Assembly (NCBI GenBank): GCA_049964535.1
Contig: JBMFXG010000142.1
Span: forward strand, 1-7,089
DNA: 7,089 nucleotides
Origin: JAJYZP01 sp049964535
GTDB taxonomy: Bacteria > Actinomycetota > Acidimicrobiia > Acidimicrobiales > Acidimicrobiaceae
Direction of reading: 5' to 3'
The translations under genes were made by a program, and so were the position numbers. Below the pieces are notes generated by a model. It had not been told where the DNA came from. It searched no databases and saw only the letters and a program-made list of their open reading frames with translations. This document shows, piece by piece, positions 1 through 5,314 of the stretch. Each line of letters starts with the position of its first letter. Position 1 is the stretch's first letter.

Positions 1-220
1 AGATTCGTGCACCAGCGAATCGACGTCCGCGGTTGTAGATAGCTTCGAATCGTGCTTCGTTCGTGGAGGCCAGCGTTGCGAGTAGCTTTGATGAGTGATC
101 GAGAACCGTGACGGTTTGATCTCGTTCAATACGATTCGAGATCGCAAGCACGCCGATGCCGGCTACGAGTACGGTGATCGCGACGGTACTCATGAGAGCG
201 AGCGTGAGCTTAGTACGCAC
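1..220 (-). CDS. Sensor histidine kinase, N-terminal part (runs off left edge)
   Basis: The 73 visible codons, read leftwards from a GTG at 220-218, begin MRTKLTLALMS. A hydrophobic stretch at about residues 5-27 (rich in L, A, V, I, G) looks like a transmembrane helix or uncleaved signal anchor. It is followed by a polar segment from residue 28 on, with SNRIERDQ and later NEARFEAIYNR, as expected for an extracytoplasmic sensor loop. The kinase core (HAMP, H-box, ATPase) is outside the window, so the kinase call rests on gene order: the start lies 11 bases after the stop of an OmpR-type response regulator on the same strand, the usual regulator-kinase pairing. No strong ribosome binding site precedes the GTG. 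An in-frame ATG at codon 10 would cut the membrane helix, so GTG is preferred. The stimulus is unknown. Confidence 0.72.
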   Translation of the reverse strand, partial: MRTKLTLALMSTVAITVLVAGIGVLAISNRIERDQTVTVLDHSSKLLATLASTNEARFEAIYNRGRRFAGARI

Positions 221-231
221 TGTGCTTGGTC

Positions 232-912
232 TCAGTCCAGCCGATAGCCAACGCCCCAGACCGTCGTGAGGACAAAGTGTGCATCGAGCTTCTTTCGTAG
301 TTGACGTACGTGCACGTCGACGGTGCGATCATCGCCATACCATTCAGGTCCCCAGACGCCGTCAAGTAGTTGTTTACGACTCAGGACGCTACCTCGATTG
401 CTGGCAAGGAACACTAGGAGGTCGAACTCGCGTGTAGTGAGAGGTATGACTTGATCGTGTACCGAGACTTCACGCCGGCGCTGATCGATGGTGATCTCTT
501 TGACCGTGATGATCTCGGTTGCATCCATAGAGGAGCGCCCCGACCGTCTGAGAATGGCCTTCACTCTTGCAGTGAGCTCGCGTGGCGAAAATGGCTTGGT
601 TACATAATCATCGGCCCCGAGTTCGAGCCCGATCACCCGGTCGAGTTCTGCATCGCGAGCGGTGACCATCATGAGAGGAATCTCTGAATGTCGTCGAACT
701 TCGCGACAGATGTCGAGGCCATCAAGTTCACCGGGAAGGTTCAGATCTAAGATCATCATCGCTGGGTGCTCGCGCTTGAAGAGTTCGAGGGCTTTCGTGC
801 CATCGCCAGCGAGGAGGGTGCGATACCCCGCATTGCGAAGGTAGGTGGAGAGCAAGTCAGCAATAGAAGGATCGTCTTCGACGACGACGATAGTCTGCTC
901 AACGGCTCCCAC
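232..912 (-). CDS. OmpR/PhoB-family response regulator transcription factor
   Basis: This is a 226-residue DNA-binding response regulator, the typical length for the OmpR/PhoB class. Residues about 6-123 are a receiver domain: the acidic pocket is E12-D13-D14, the phosphoacceptor is D56 in ILDLNLP, the switch threonine is T84 in VTA, and the conserved lysine is K106 in TKPF. Residues about 133-226 are a winged-helix DNA-binding domain with LTTREFDLL, the recognition-helix region TVDVHVRQLRKKL, and the terminal wing motif WGVGYRL. The start is GTG at 912-910. An in-frame TAA at 937-939 closes the frame upstream and no other start codon lies between, so the N-terminus is well fixed. There is no Shine-Dalgarno sequence before it, which suggests a leaderless mRNA. 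The histidine kinase gene follows in the same operon. All phosphorelay residues are present, so it should be functional; its target genes are unknown. Confidence 0.95.
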   Translation of the reverse strand: MGAVEQTIVVVEDDPSIADLLSTYLRNAGYRTLLAGDGTKALELFKREHPAMMILDLNLPGELDGLDICREVRRHSEIPLMMVTARDAELDRVIGLELGADDYVTKPFSPRELTARVKAILRRSGRSSMDATEIITVKEITIDQRRREVSVHDQVIPLTTREFDLLVFLASNRGSVLSRKQLLDGVWGPEWYGDDRTVDVHVRQLRKKLDAHFVLTTVWGVGYRLD

Positions 913-919
913 GCTGTCA

Positions 920-925
920 AAAATA
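920..925 (-). promoter_or_regulatory. Candidate extended -10 element for the response regulator gene
   Basis: Read on the minus strand, TATTTT (925 to 920) is preceded by TGC, giving an extended -10 pattern. Seven bases separate it from the GTG start at 912, so transcription would begin at or next to the start codon. This fits the lack of a ribosome binding site. No good -35 hexamer is seen; at 17 bp spacing the position (943-948) falls inside the palindrome at 942-955. This is inference from pattern only. Confidence 0.3.
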
Positions 926-941
926 GCAGAGAAGTGTTAGG

Positions 942-955
942 GATCTATGTAGATC
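942..955. promoter_or_regulatory. 14-bp palindrome, candidate operator 1
   Basis: GATCTA-TG-TAGATC is a perfect 6+6 inverted repeat with a two-base centre. It lies in the divergent region between the response regulator and trpC, about 30-43 bases upstream of the regulator start, overlapping the position where a -35 box for that gene would be. The symmetry is seen directly; binding of a dimeric regulator is inference. Confidence 0.5.
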
Positions 956-958
956 GTC

Positions 959-972
959 GTCGCATTTGCGAC
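959..972. promoter_or_regulatory. 14-bp palindrome, candidate operator 2
   Basis: GTCGCA-TT-TGCGAC is a second perfect 6+6 inverted repeat with a two-base centre, three bases after the first. Its centre is 17 bp from the centre of the first palindrome. It overlaps a third perfect palindrome, CGACATGTCG, at 969-978. The arm sequences of the sites differ, so they may serve different proteins, or part of the region may act as RNA hairpins. Confidence 0.5.
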
Positions 973-997
973 ATGTCGTGCTGGCAGGTCGTTCTTT

Positions 998-1003
998 GAG
1001 GGG
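998..1003 (+). promoter_or_regulatory. Ribosome binding site of the upstream ORF
   Basis: GAGGGG lies six bases before an ATG at 1010. This is a much better match to a Shine-Dalgarno site than anything at proper spacing before trpC, and it is the main support for translation of the small upstream ORF. Confidence 0.45.
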
Positions 1004-1009
1004 TGTTTC

Positions 1010-1099
1010 ATGGACTCTCAGCGCAGCGCTGACCGAGAGATTTCTGAGTCTTGGTGCGAGCTGGTAGTGGAGATAAGCGTTTGTGCGAGGAAAGGTTAG
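1010..1099 (+). CDS. Candidate 29-codon leader peptide upstream of trpC
   Basis: An ATG at 1010 with a well-placed GAGGGG opens a 29-codon frame that ends at TAG 1097-1099, ten bases before the trpC start codon. The peptide begins MDSQRSADREI and contains one tryptophan (codon 15, TGG at 1052-1054) followed by cysteine. It is in the same frame as trpC, so a single amber codon separates the two. Possible roles are a leader peptide that couples or attenuates trpC expression, or re-initiation into trpC, whose own ribosome binding site is poorly spaced. A single Trp codon is weak for classical trp attenuation, and no terminator hairpin with a U run follows. A small hairpin (TCAGCG 1018-1023 with CGCTGA 1027-1032) lies inside the ORF. 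It could be a chance ORF. Confidence 0.35.
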   Translation: MDSQRSADREISESWCELVVEISVCARKG

Positions 1100-1102
1100 G
1101 CT
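1097..1102 (+). promoter_or_regulatory. trpC: Candidate -10 element for a leaderless trpC transcript
   Basis: TAGGCT fits the TANNNT pattern of actinobacterial -10 boxes and ends six bases before the GTG start of trpC at 1109. That spacing would place the transcription start on the start codon. No clear -35 hexamer is seen. The competing view is that trpC is translated from an mRNA starting farther upstream, using GAGGAAAGG at 1087-1095, which is rather distant from the GTG. Confidence 0.3.
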
Positions 1103-1108
1103 GACTCT

Positions 1109-1924
1109 GTGACTACGTATCTGGACCGTATTGCGGCGTGGCATCGCACTAACAGCGCAGCTGATGATCGACCACTCAGTGAGCTCGCGCACCGTGCGGG
1201 TGAGGTTGCCATGGCTCCATCGTTTCGGCAGGCTCTCCTCGGTGACCGCCTCTGTGTCATTGCCGAGGTTAAGCGACGGTCTCCTTCGAAGGGTGATCTC
1301 GCCCCGATCCTCAACCCGGAGCTCTTGGTTAAGTCGTATGTGGCAGGTGGCGCTGCGGCCGTATCAGTACTGACCGATGAGGAGTTCTTCAACGGATCTG
1401 TGAACGATCTTCGCTCGATTCGAACTGCACATCCAGATCTCGCTATCTTACGCAAGGACTTCACCGTAAGCGTTCGCGACGTGTATGACGCCAAGATCAT
1501 GGGGGCATCCGCAATTCTGCTCATCGTTGCCATCTTGTCCGACGATGAGCTCCGAACCTTCTCGGAGTTAGCGCACGAGCTCGATATGACCAGTCTTTTT
1601 GAGGTTCACGATTCAGCTGAGATCGATCGTGCTCAGCGTTGTGGTGCCCAGGTCATCGGAGTGAACCAGCGTAACTTGGCGACCTTTGCAGTCGATACTG
1701 AGCGAGCTTTAGAACTCGTCGAGAAGCTGCCTAACGAAGTTGTACGCGTGGCAGAGTCCGGCATTACCACCATCGAGCAGTGCGTACTGTTGGCAGACGC
1801 CGGTTTTGACGCAGTCCTGGTCGGCGAAGTGCTGGTGCGAAGTGAAGACCCAGCACGAGAGATCGGGATGATGGCTGGTCTTCGTTCAAGATCTTCCGGA
1901 GACGGCGTTCTCAATGTTCATTAA
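1109..1924 (+). CDS. trpC: Indole-3-glycerol phosphate synthase
   Basis: TrpC closes the ring of 1-(2-carboxyphenylamino)-1-deoxyribulose 5-phosphate to give indole-3-glycerol phosphate, with loss of CO2 and water. It is a cytoplasmic TIM-barrel enzyme. The 271-residue length is normal for a monofunctional enzyme. Family catalytic and binding residues are all visible: E53 and K55 in VIAEVKRRSPSKG, K116 in LRKDF, E165 in LFEVHD, N186 in GVNQRNL, and E216-S217 in VAESGI; the phosphate-binding end GFDAVLVGEVLVRS follows. The start is GTG at 1109; the N-terminus TTYLDRIAAWH aligns in style with the usual LDRI opening of the family. The gene is first in the trp cluster and overlaps trpF by 11 bases. 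The last 15 or so residues, after GLRSR, look like a short unconserved tail created by that overlap. Confidence 0.97.
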   Translation: MTTYLDRIAAWHRTNSAADDRPLSELAHRAGEVAMAPSFRQALLGDRLCVIAEVKRRSPSKGDLAPILNPELLVKSYVAGGAAAVSVLTDEEFFNGSVNDLRSIRTAHPDLAILRKDFTVSVRDVYDAKIMGASAILLIVAILSDDELRTFSELAHELDMTSLFEVHDSAEIDRAQRCGAQVIGVNQRNLATFAVDTERALELVEKLPNEVVRVAESGITTIEQCVLLADAGFDAVLVGEVLVRSEDPAREIGMMAGLRSRSSGDGVLNVH

Positions 1925-2600
1925 GATCTGTGGGTTGACGGTTGCAGAAGATGCTCTGCTTGCGGTGGCACTTGGGGCCGATGCCCTTGGTTTCGTTTTT
2001 GCACCGTCGACTCGAAGGGTTCAACCTGACGCAGTGAAGGCGATCCTCGCTCAGCTTCCCCATGGTGTCCTGACCTTCGGCGTTTTTCAGGATGAACGCC
2101 CAGAGCATGTTGTAGAGATTGTGCACCGAGTGGGTCTTAGCGGAGCACAGCTTCACGGGTCGATGGGACCTGAAGCGACAGCGTACGTCTCCGAGCGTGT
2201 GCGCTATACCGTGCGCGCCTTCGCTGCGGGTCGAGAACCGTTGGCATCAATGAAATCGTATAAAGTTTGGTCGTATCTCGTAGATGCCGCTTCGCCGGGT
2301 TCGGGCGAGGTCTTCGATTGGTCGGTCGTCGAGGGTATACCCGAACGCTCGCGTCTGATTTTAGCGGGAGGGCTTCGGCCCGAGAACGTCGCAAGTGCCG
2401 TGCGTGCGGTCCGCCCCTTTGGAGTGGATGTCTCCACGCACGTCGAGTCGAGGCCAGGAAGGAAAGATCCTGTGAAGTTGCGAGCTTTCATTGCACAGGT
2501 CCGGGCGGTTGAGCAAGAACTCGATGAGTCGACTGAAGAGGATAGGAGCGCCCAAGGATCGAACGATGTTGGGCCATACAATTGGGAGGATCCCACGTGA
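1914..2600 (+). CDS. trpF: Phosphoribosylanthranilate isomerase
   Basis: TrpF converts N-(5-phosphoribosyl)anthranilate to CdRP by an Amadori rearrangement, feeding TrpC. The 228 residues include a standard TIM barrel of about 200. The N-terminus FIKICGLT carries the catalytic cysteine C6. The catalytic aspartate is D124 in YLVDAASPGSGEVFDW. GADALGFVFAPSTRRV, the QLHG segment (79-82), LAGGLRPENV (150-159) and GVDVSTHVE are family motifs. The last motif usually reads VDVSSGVE, so this protein has TH in place of SG near the phosphate site. About 28 extra residues at the C-terminus (from roughly 201, acidic and polar) extend over the ribosome binding site and start of trpB. The ATG start has GGAGA at 1898-1902, eleven bases upstream, and overlaps the end of trpC. 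Substrate preference has not been shown. Confidence 0.95.
   Translation: MFIKICGLTVAEDALLAVALGADALGFVFAPSTRRVQPDAVKAILAQLPHGVLTFGVFQDERPEHVVEIVHRVGLSGAQLHGSMGPEATAYVSERVRYTVRAFAAGREPLASMKSYKVWSYLVDAASPGSGEVFDWSVVEGIPERSRLILAGGLRPENVASAVRAVRPFGVDVSTHVESRPGRKDPVKLRAFIAQVRAVEQELDESTEEDRSAQGSNDVGPYNWEDPT
2584..2590 (+). promoter_or_regulatory. trpB: Ribosome binding site that fixes the trpB start
   Basis: GGGAGGA lies six bases before GTG 2597-2599. A longer reading from TTG at 2582 would place this strong Shine-Dalgarno site inside the coding region, so the shorter start is preferred. The site itself is inside the end of trpF. Confidence 0.85.
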
Positions 2601-3772
2601 GTATCATGAGTCATCCGGATGAGACCGGTAGATTTGGCGAGTTCGGCGGTCGTTTCGTACCAGAGTCCCTCGTTGGTGCGTGCATCGAGGTGGAGCAGTT
2701 CTTTACGAAATTTTGGGCAGACGAGGAGTTTCGACAGGAGTACGCCGAGATCTTGTCTTCCTATGCCGGTCGACCGACTCCACTCACCGAAGCTCATCGC
2801 CTGTCGGAGCATCTCGGCGTGCGTGTCTTTTTGAAGCGTGAGGACCTGACGCATACGGGCTCTCACAAAATCAACAACGTCATTGGACAGGCACTGTTGA
2901 CCAAGAAGATGGGGAAAAATGCGATCTTAGCTGAGACTGGTGCGGGCCAACACGGGGTGGCAACCGCTACCGCGGCCGCCCTGATGGGTCTCAAGTGTCG
3001 GGTCTATATGGGCGAGGTCGACGTCGAGCGACAAGCGCTCAACGTGTTCCGAATGAGGCTGCTGGGTGCAGAGGTCGTTCCGGTCTCCTCTGGATCGAAG
3101 ACGCTCAAAGACGCGGTGAACGAGGCGATGCGTGCGTGGGTTTCGGAGATTGATGAGACGCACTACTGCATTGGCTCGGTAATGGGCCCACATCCGTATC
3201 CGTACATGGTGCGAGAGTTTCAGCGGGTGGTTGGAGAGGAGGCATCTGCGCAGTTCGAACGTCTGGTCGGTGGTTCGCCGGACGTGGTGATTGCCTGTGT
3301 CGGTGGAGGATCAAACGCAGCAGGTACCTTCAGTGGCTTTGTGGACAGTCCAGCCCGCCTTGTCGGTGTGGAGCCCGAGGGTGGTGCGGCTATCGCCAAG
3401 GGTTCACCTGGTGTCGTCCATGGTATGCGATCTCAGCTCCTTCAAGACGAGTTTGGCCAGGTAGAGGAAGCGGTATCGATCTCTGCCGGCCTGGACTACC
3501 CTGGCGTCGGCCCAGAACACTCGTACCTTGCTTCCCTGGGACGGGCCGAGTATCGATGTGCAGGTGACGAGGAGGTCCTAGAGGCAGTCACGACGCTCTC
3601 ACGGCTCGAAGGGATCATCCCTGCGCTCGAGCCAGCTCATGCTGTCGCCTATCTTCTGCGTGAGGCCGGTAAGGAGATTCCTCTCGGTTCTACCGTAGTC
3701 TTGACTATGTCGGGTCGAGGTGATAAGGACGCAGAGGTCGTTGCAAAGCTGCTTGCGGACCGACTCTCTTGA
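2597..3772 (+). CDS. trpB: Tryptophan synthase beta chain
   Basis: TrpB is the PLP enzyme that joins indole and L-serine to form L-tryptophan, working as an alpha2beta2 complex with TrpA. With start GTG 2597 it has 391 residues, normal for the classical TrpB1 type. It opens GRFGEFGGRFVPESL, a TrpB signature. The PLP lysine is K91 in HTGSHKINN; the catalytic glutamate is E113 in AETGAGQHG; the cofactor phosphate loop is GGGSN at 236-240; SAGLDYPGVGPEH (about 296-308) and the C-terminal SGRGDKD (372-378) are intact. GTG overlaps the trpF stop as GTGA, a 4-base overlap that predicts translational coupling, and a strong ribosome binding site precedes it. The stop overlaps trpA in the same manner. 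No missing key residue is seen. Confidence 0.97.
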   Translation: MSIMSHPDETGRFGEFGGRFVPESLVGACIEVEQFFTKFWADEEFRQEYAEILSSYAGRPTPLTEAHRLSEHLGVRVFLKREDLTHTGSHKINNVIGQALLTKKMGKNAILAETGAGQHGVATATAAALMGLKCRVYMGEVDVERQALNVFRMRLLGAEVVPVSSGSKTLKDAVNEAMRAWVSEIDETHYCIGSVMGPHPYPYMVREFQRVVGEEASAQFERLVGGSPDVVIACVGGGSNAAGTFSGFVDSPARLVGVEPEGGAAIAKGSPGVVHGMRSQLLQDEFGQVEEAVSISAGLDYPGVGPEHSYLASLGRAEYRCAGDEEVLEAVTTLSRLEGIIPALEPAHAVAYLLREAGKEIPLGSTVVLTMSGRGDKDAEVVAKLLADRLS

Positions 3773-4545
3773 CCATCGATCTGGAGCAGCACTTGCGCCA
3801 GAGGAGAGACGGGGGGCGAAAGTTGCTCGTTGTCTACCTCACTGGTGGGTTAAACAATGACTGGCTCGACCTGATCCTGTCTTGCGTCGATTCTGGGGTC
3901 GATGCCATCGAGATCGGCGTTCCATTCTCGGATCCGATGATCGACGGCGTAGCTATTCAAAAGGCATCTCAACATGCCCTGGAGCAGGGCGCTAATCCCC
4001 TTCAGATCATGAAGGATCTCCATCAGTTGGATGTACCAGTCCCGCTTGTGGCGATGACCTACTTCAATCTCTTCCATCACAGTGGTTTGGAACGCGTTGC
4101 GGGTTGGCTCGTCGACGGAGGTATCTCAGGCGTGATCATTCCCGACCTGCCGCTCGAAGAGTCGACTCCGTGGCGTGATGTTGCCAGACCTCAAGGTATC
4201 GCAACCGTGCAGCTCGTGGCTCCAAGTACTCCACAAGATCGGGCCGAAGTCCTCTGCCGAGAATCCGAGGGATTCGTCTACGGGATCGGACTTATGGGTA
4301 CGACGGGTGAGAGAGCTTCGCTCGCTGACACGGCGCGACTAGTTGGCCCTCGTTTGAAGGCTCTCACGACGAAACCGGTTCTCGTTGGTATTGGAATCTC
4401 TAATCCTGATCAAGCGGCCGAGGCCGCTTCGGATTCCGATGGGGTGATTGTGGGCTCTGCGCTCGTTCGGCGAGTGTTAGATGGGGCTGGCCCCCGAGAG
4501 ATTGGAGCGTTCGTTGCGGAGTTACGAGCCGCTCTCGATGCCTGA
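3769..4545 (+). CDS. trpA: Tryptophan synthase alpha chain
   Basis: TrpA cleaves indole-3-glycerol phosphate to indole and glyceraldehyde 3-phosphate and passes indole through a tunnel to TrpB. The 258-residue TIM barrel is of usual length. Catalytic E48 is in AIEIGVPFSDP and catalytic D59 in PMIDG, equivalent to Glu49 and Asp60 of the enteric enzyme. YLTGG (23-27), MTYFN (96-100), GVIIPDLPLEE (121-131), GIGIS (207-211) and GVIVGSALV (225-233) are the expected motifs. The usual DPLADG reads DPMIDG here, a mild change that keeps the aspartate. The start is TTG at 3769, sharing bases with the trpB stop (TTGA). No clear Shine-Dalgarno site precedes it, so it probably depends on coupling to trpB. 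The end overlaps the next gene by 8 bases. Confidence 0.96.
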   Translation: MTIDLEQHLRQRRDGGRKLLVVYLTGGLNNDWLDLILSCVDSGVDAIEIGVPFSDPMIDGVAIQKASQHALEQGANPLQIMKDLHQLDVPVPLVAMTYFNLFHHSGLERVAGWLVDGGISGVIIPDLPLEESTPWRDVARPQGIATVQLVAPSTPQDRAEVLCRESEGFVYGIGLMGTTGERASLADTARLVGPRLKALTTKPVLVGIGISNPDQAAEAASDSDGVIVGSALVRRVLDGAGPREIGAFVAELRAALDA

Positions 4546-4846
4546 TAACTGTGAGCTCTGTGATGCTCTTGTATTGACGCGTCGTTGGTTCGAAGACGAG
4601 CTGTGCTGGATTGCAGAGTGCGAGTCTTGTGGCGTTCCGATGGTGGTGTGGCGTCAGCATGGGGTATCTCCGGCGGTCTGGGAGGTGGAGGGTATGGTGG
4701 CTCGACTTCAGTCCGTTGCTAGAGAGGCTTTTGGTACGGATGACTTCTTCGTTGATCGCATGATGCGACAGATCCCCGATCACTTTCACGCTCATGCGCG
4801 ACGCCCCTGGCGATATCCCTATCTGCCGGCCCGCTCGCAAGGGTAG
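4538..4846 (+). CDS. Small CxxC/CxxC protein with C-terminal HxHxH motif, function unknown
   Basis: I do not recognise a named family with certainty. The 102-residue protein, from ATG 4538 that overlaps the trpA stop by 8 bases, starts MPDNCELCDAL. Cysteines C5, C8 and C28, C31 form two CxxC pairs suited to a zinc ribbon; C23 is extra. A middle part, CGVPMVVWRQHG, is followed by a probable helix (VARLQSVAREAFG, 54-66). The C-terminal part, RQIPDHFHAHARR, holds H82, H84 and H86. CxxC near the N-terminus with a late H-x-H-x-H recalls histidine-triad (HIT) proteins, and the overall order is similar although the protein is short; this is inference. Tryptophan is unusually common (5 of 102). A longer reading from GTG/ATG near 4481 would overlap trpA deeply and is less likely. 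Position as the last gene of a coupled trp unit implies co-expression, not necessarily a trp function. Confidence 0.82.
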   Translation: MPDNCELCDALVLTRRWFEDELCWIAECESCGVPMVVWRQHGVSPAVWEVEGMVARLQSVAREAFGTDDFFVDRMMRQIPDHFHAHARRPWRYPYLPARSQG

Positions 4847-4859
4847 GTCAGGCTCGGTA

Positions 4860-4973
4860 GAACCTCGTTCGAAGCTGTCGCCAAGCCTTAGTTGGGAGGC
4901 TGACGCGCCTGCGGTGAGCTGGCCCTTTGGTGCAGCTATATCTCTTTGGTTCGGACCTTTGCGAACGAGGTTC
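4860..4973. repeat. Perfect 12-bp inverted repeat enclosing 90 bases; candidate structured RNA
   Basis: GAACCTCGTTCG at 4860-4871 is matched by its exact reverse complement CGAACGAGGTTC at 4962-4973. Smaller hairpins lie inside: AGCCT 4884-4888 with AGGCT 4897-4901; a 21-base hairpin at 4917-4937 (AGCTG with CAGCT, then CC with GG around TTT); and GGT-TCGG-ACC at 4948-4957. An alternative helix pairs AGCT and CGCC (4873-4876, 4879-4882) with GGTG-AGCT (4913-4920). This resembles a closed multi-branched RNA, on either strand. It begins 13 bases after the stop of the small CxxC gene. The pairing is seen; the RNA interpretation is inference. Confidence 0.45.
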
Positions 4974-5041
4974 CTGCAGAAGTGTCCGATCTCGCTCAGC
5001 AGATCTGTAACACCCGATGGGCGTGAGTGACCTGCTCAGGT

Positions 5042-5067
5042 GCTCCTTGCAGCGCTCTCCAAGGAGC
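5042..5067. repeat. 8-bp inverted repeat (hairpin)
   Basis: GCTCCTTG 5042-5049 pairs with CAAGGAGC 5060-5067 around a ten-base loop. It has no T run on either side, so a rho-independent terminator is not supported; a pause, processing or RNA-fold element is possible. Confidence 0.4.
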
Positions 5068-5088
5068 CCGAGTCCTCTCCCGATCCCT

Positions 5089-5120
5089 CGTTGCTCATGG
5101 CATTGAGTGAAGGAGCAACG
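5089..5120. repeat. 8-bp inverted repeat (hairpin)
   Basis: CGTTGCTC 5089-5096 pairs with GAGCAACG 5113-5120 around a 16-base loop, with one more possible G-U pair outside. It follows the 5042-5067 hairpin by about 20 bases. No T run is adjacent. Confidence 0.4.
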
Positions 5121-5181
5121 GTGTGCTGTACACTCCGTAGGATTGCCGTTCGAACCGTTACTTGCTTGTCTGGTCTGAGAG

Positions 5182-5211
5182 TGGTCCTTTAGCCACGTAC
5201 CGAGAGGACCA
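5182..5211. repeat. 7-bp inverted repeat (hairpin)
   Basis: TGGTCCT 5182-5188 pairs with AGGACCA 5205-5211. A competing short helix, GTGG 5181-5184 with CCAC 5193-5196, overlaps it. Either could form. Confidence 0.3.
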
Positions 5212-5280
5212 TCTGCGTGTGCAGCCCTGGTCGTTGTCACATGGCTCACCTTCGCTCTCGGTCTGTCTCCAGGTCGCCAT

Positions 5281-5314
5281 AGCTGCAACACGAGCGAGGC
5301 CCGGAGGTGCAGCT
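5281..5314. repeat. 7-bp inverted repeat (hairpin)
   Basis: AGCTGCA 5281-5287 pairs with TGCAGCT 5308-5314 around a 20-base GC-rich loop. It lies 30 bases beyond the stop of the minus-strand kinase-like gene, so it could mark its 3' end, but no T run follows on the minus strand. Confidence 0.3.

Noticed and set aside
1010..1108. Classical trp attenuator
   Set aside because: There is only one Trp codon, not a tandem pair, and no GC-rich hairpin with a following T run before trpC.
1096..1914. Other open frames on both strands over trpC (for example 1096-1533 and 1633-1914 minus)
   Set aside because: They are shadows of a gene with complete catalytic motifs. Similar antisense frames over trpF, trpB, trpA and the kinase-like gene were dropped for the same reason.
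4481..4846. Longer version of the small CxxC protein starting inside trpA
   Set aside because: It would overlap trpA by 65 bases with an arginine-rich, unconserved-looking extension. ATG 4538 gives the 8-base overlap that matches the other junctions and places the CxxC at the N-terminus.
4538..4846. Anti-TRAP (RtpA) zinc protein of Bacillus trp regulation
   Set aside because: It shares only CxxC motifs. The protein is about twice as long, ends in HxHxH, and nothing suggests a TRAP system here.
5097..5192. 31-codon plus-strand ORF in the gap (starts MALSEGATVCC)
   Set aside because: It has no ribosome binding site and starts within the loop of an inverted repeat; no composition or motif supports it.
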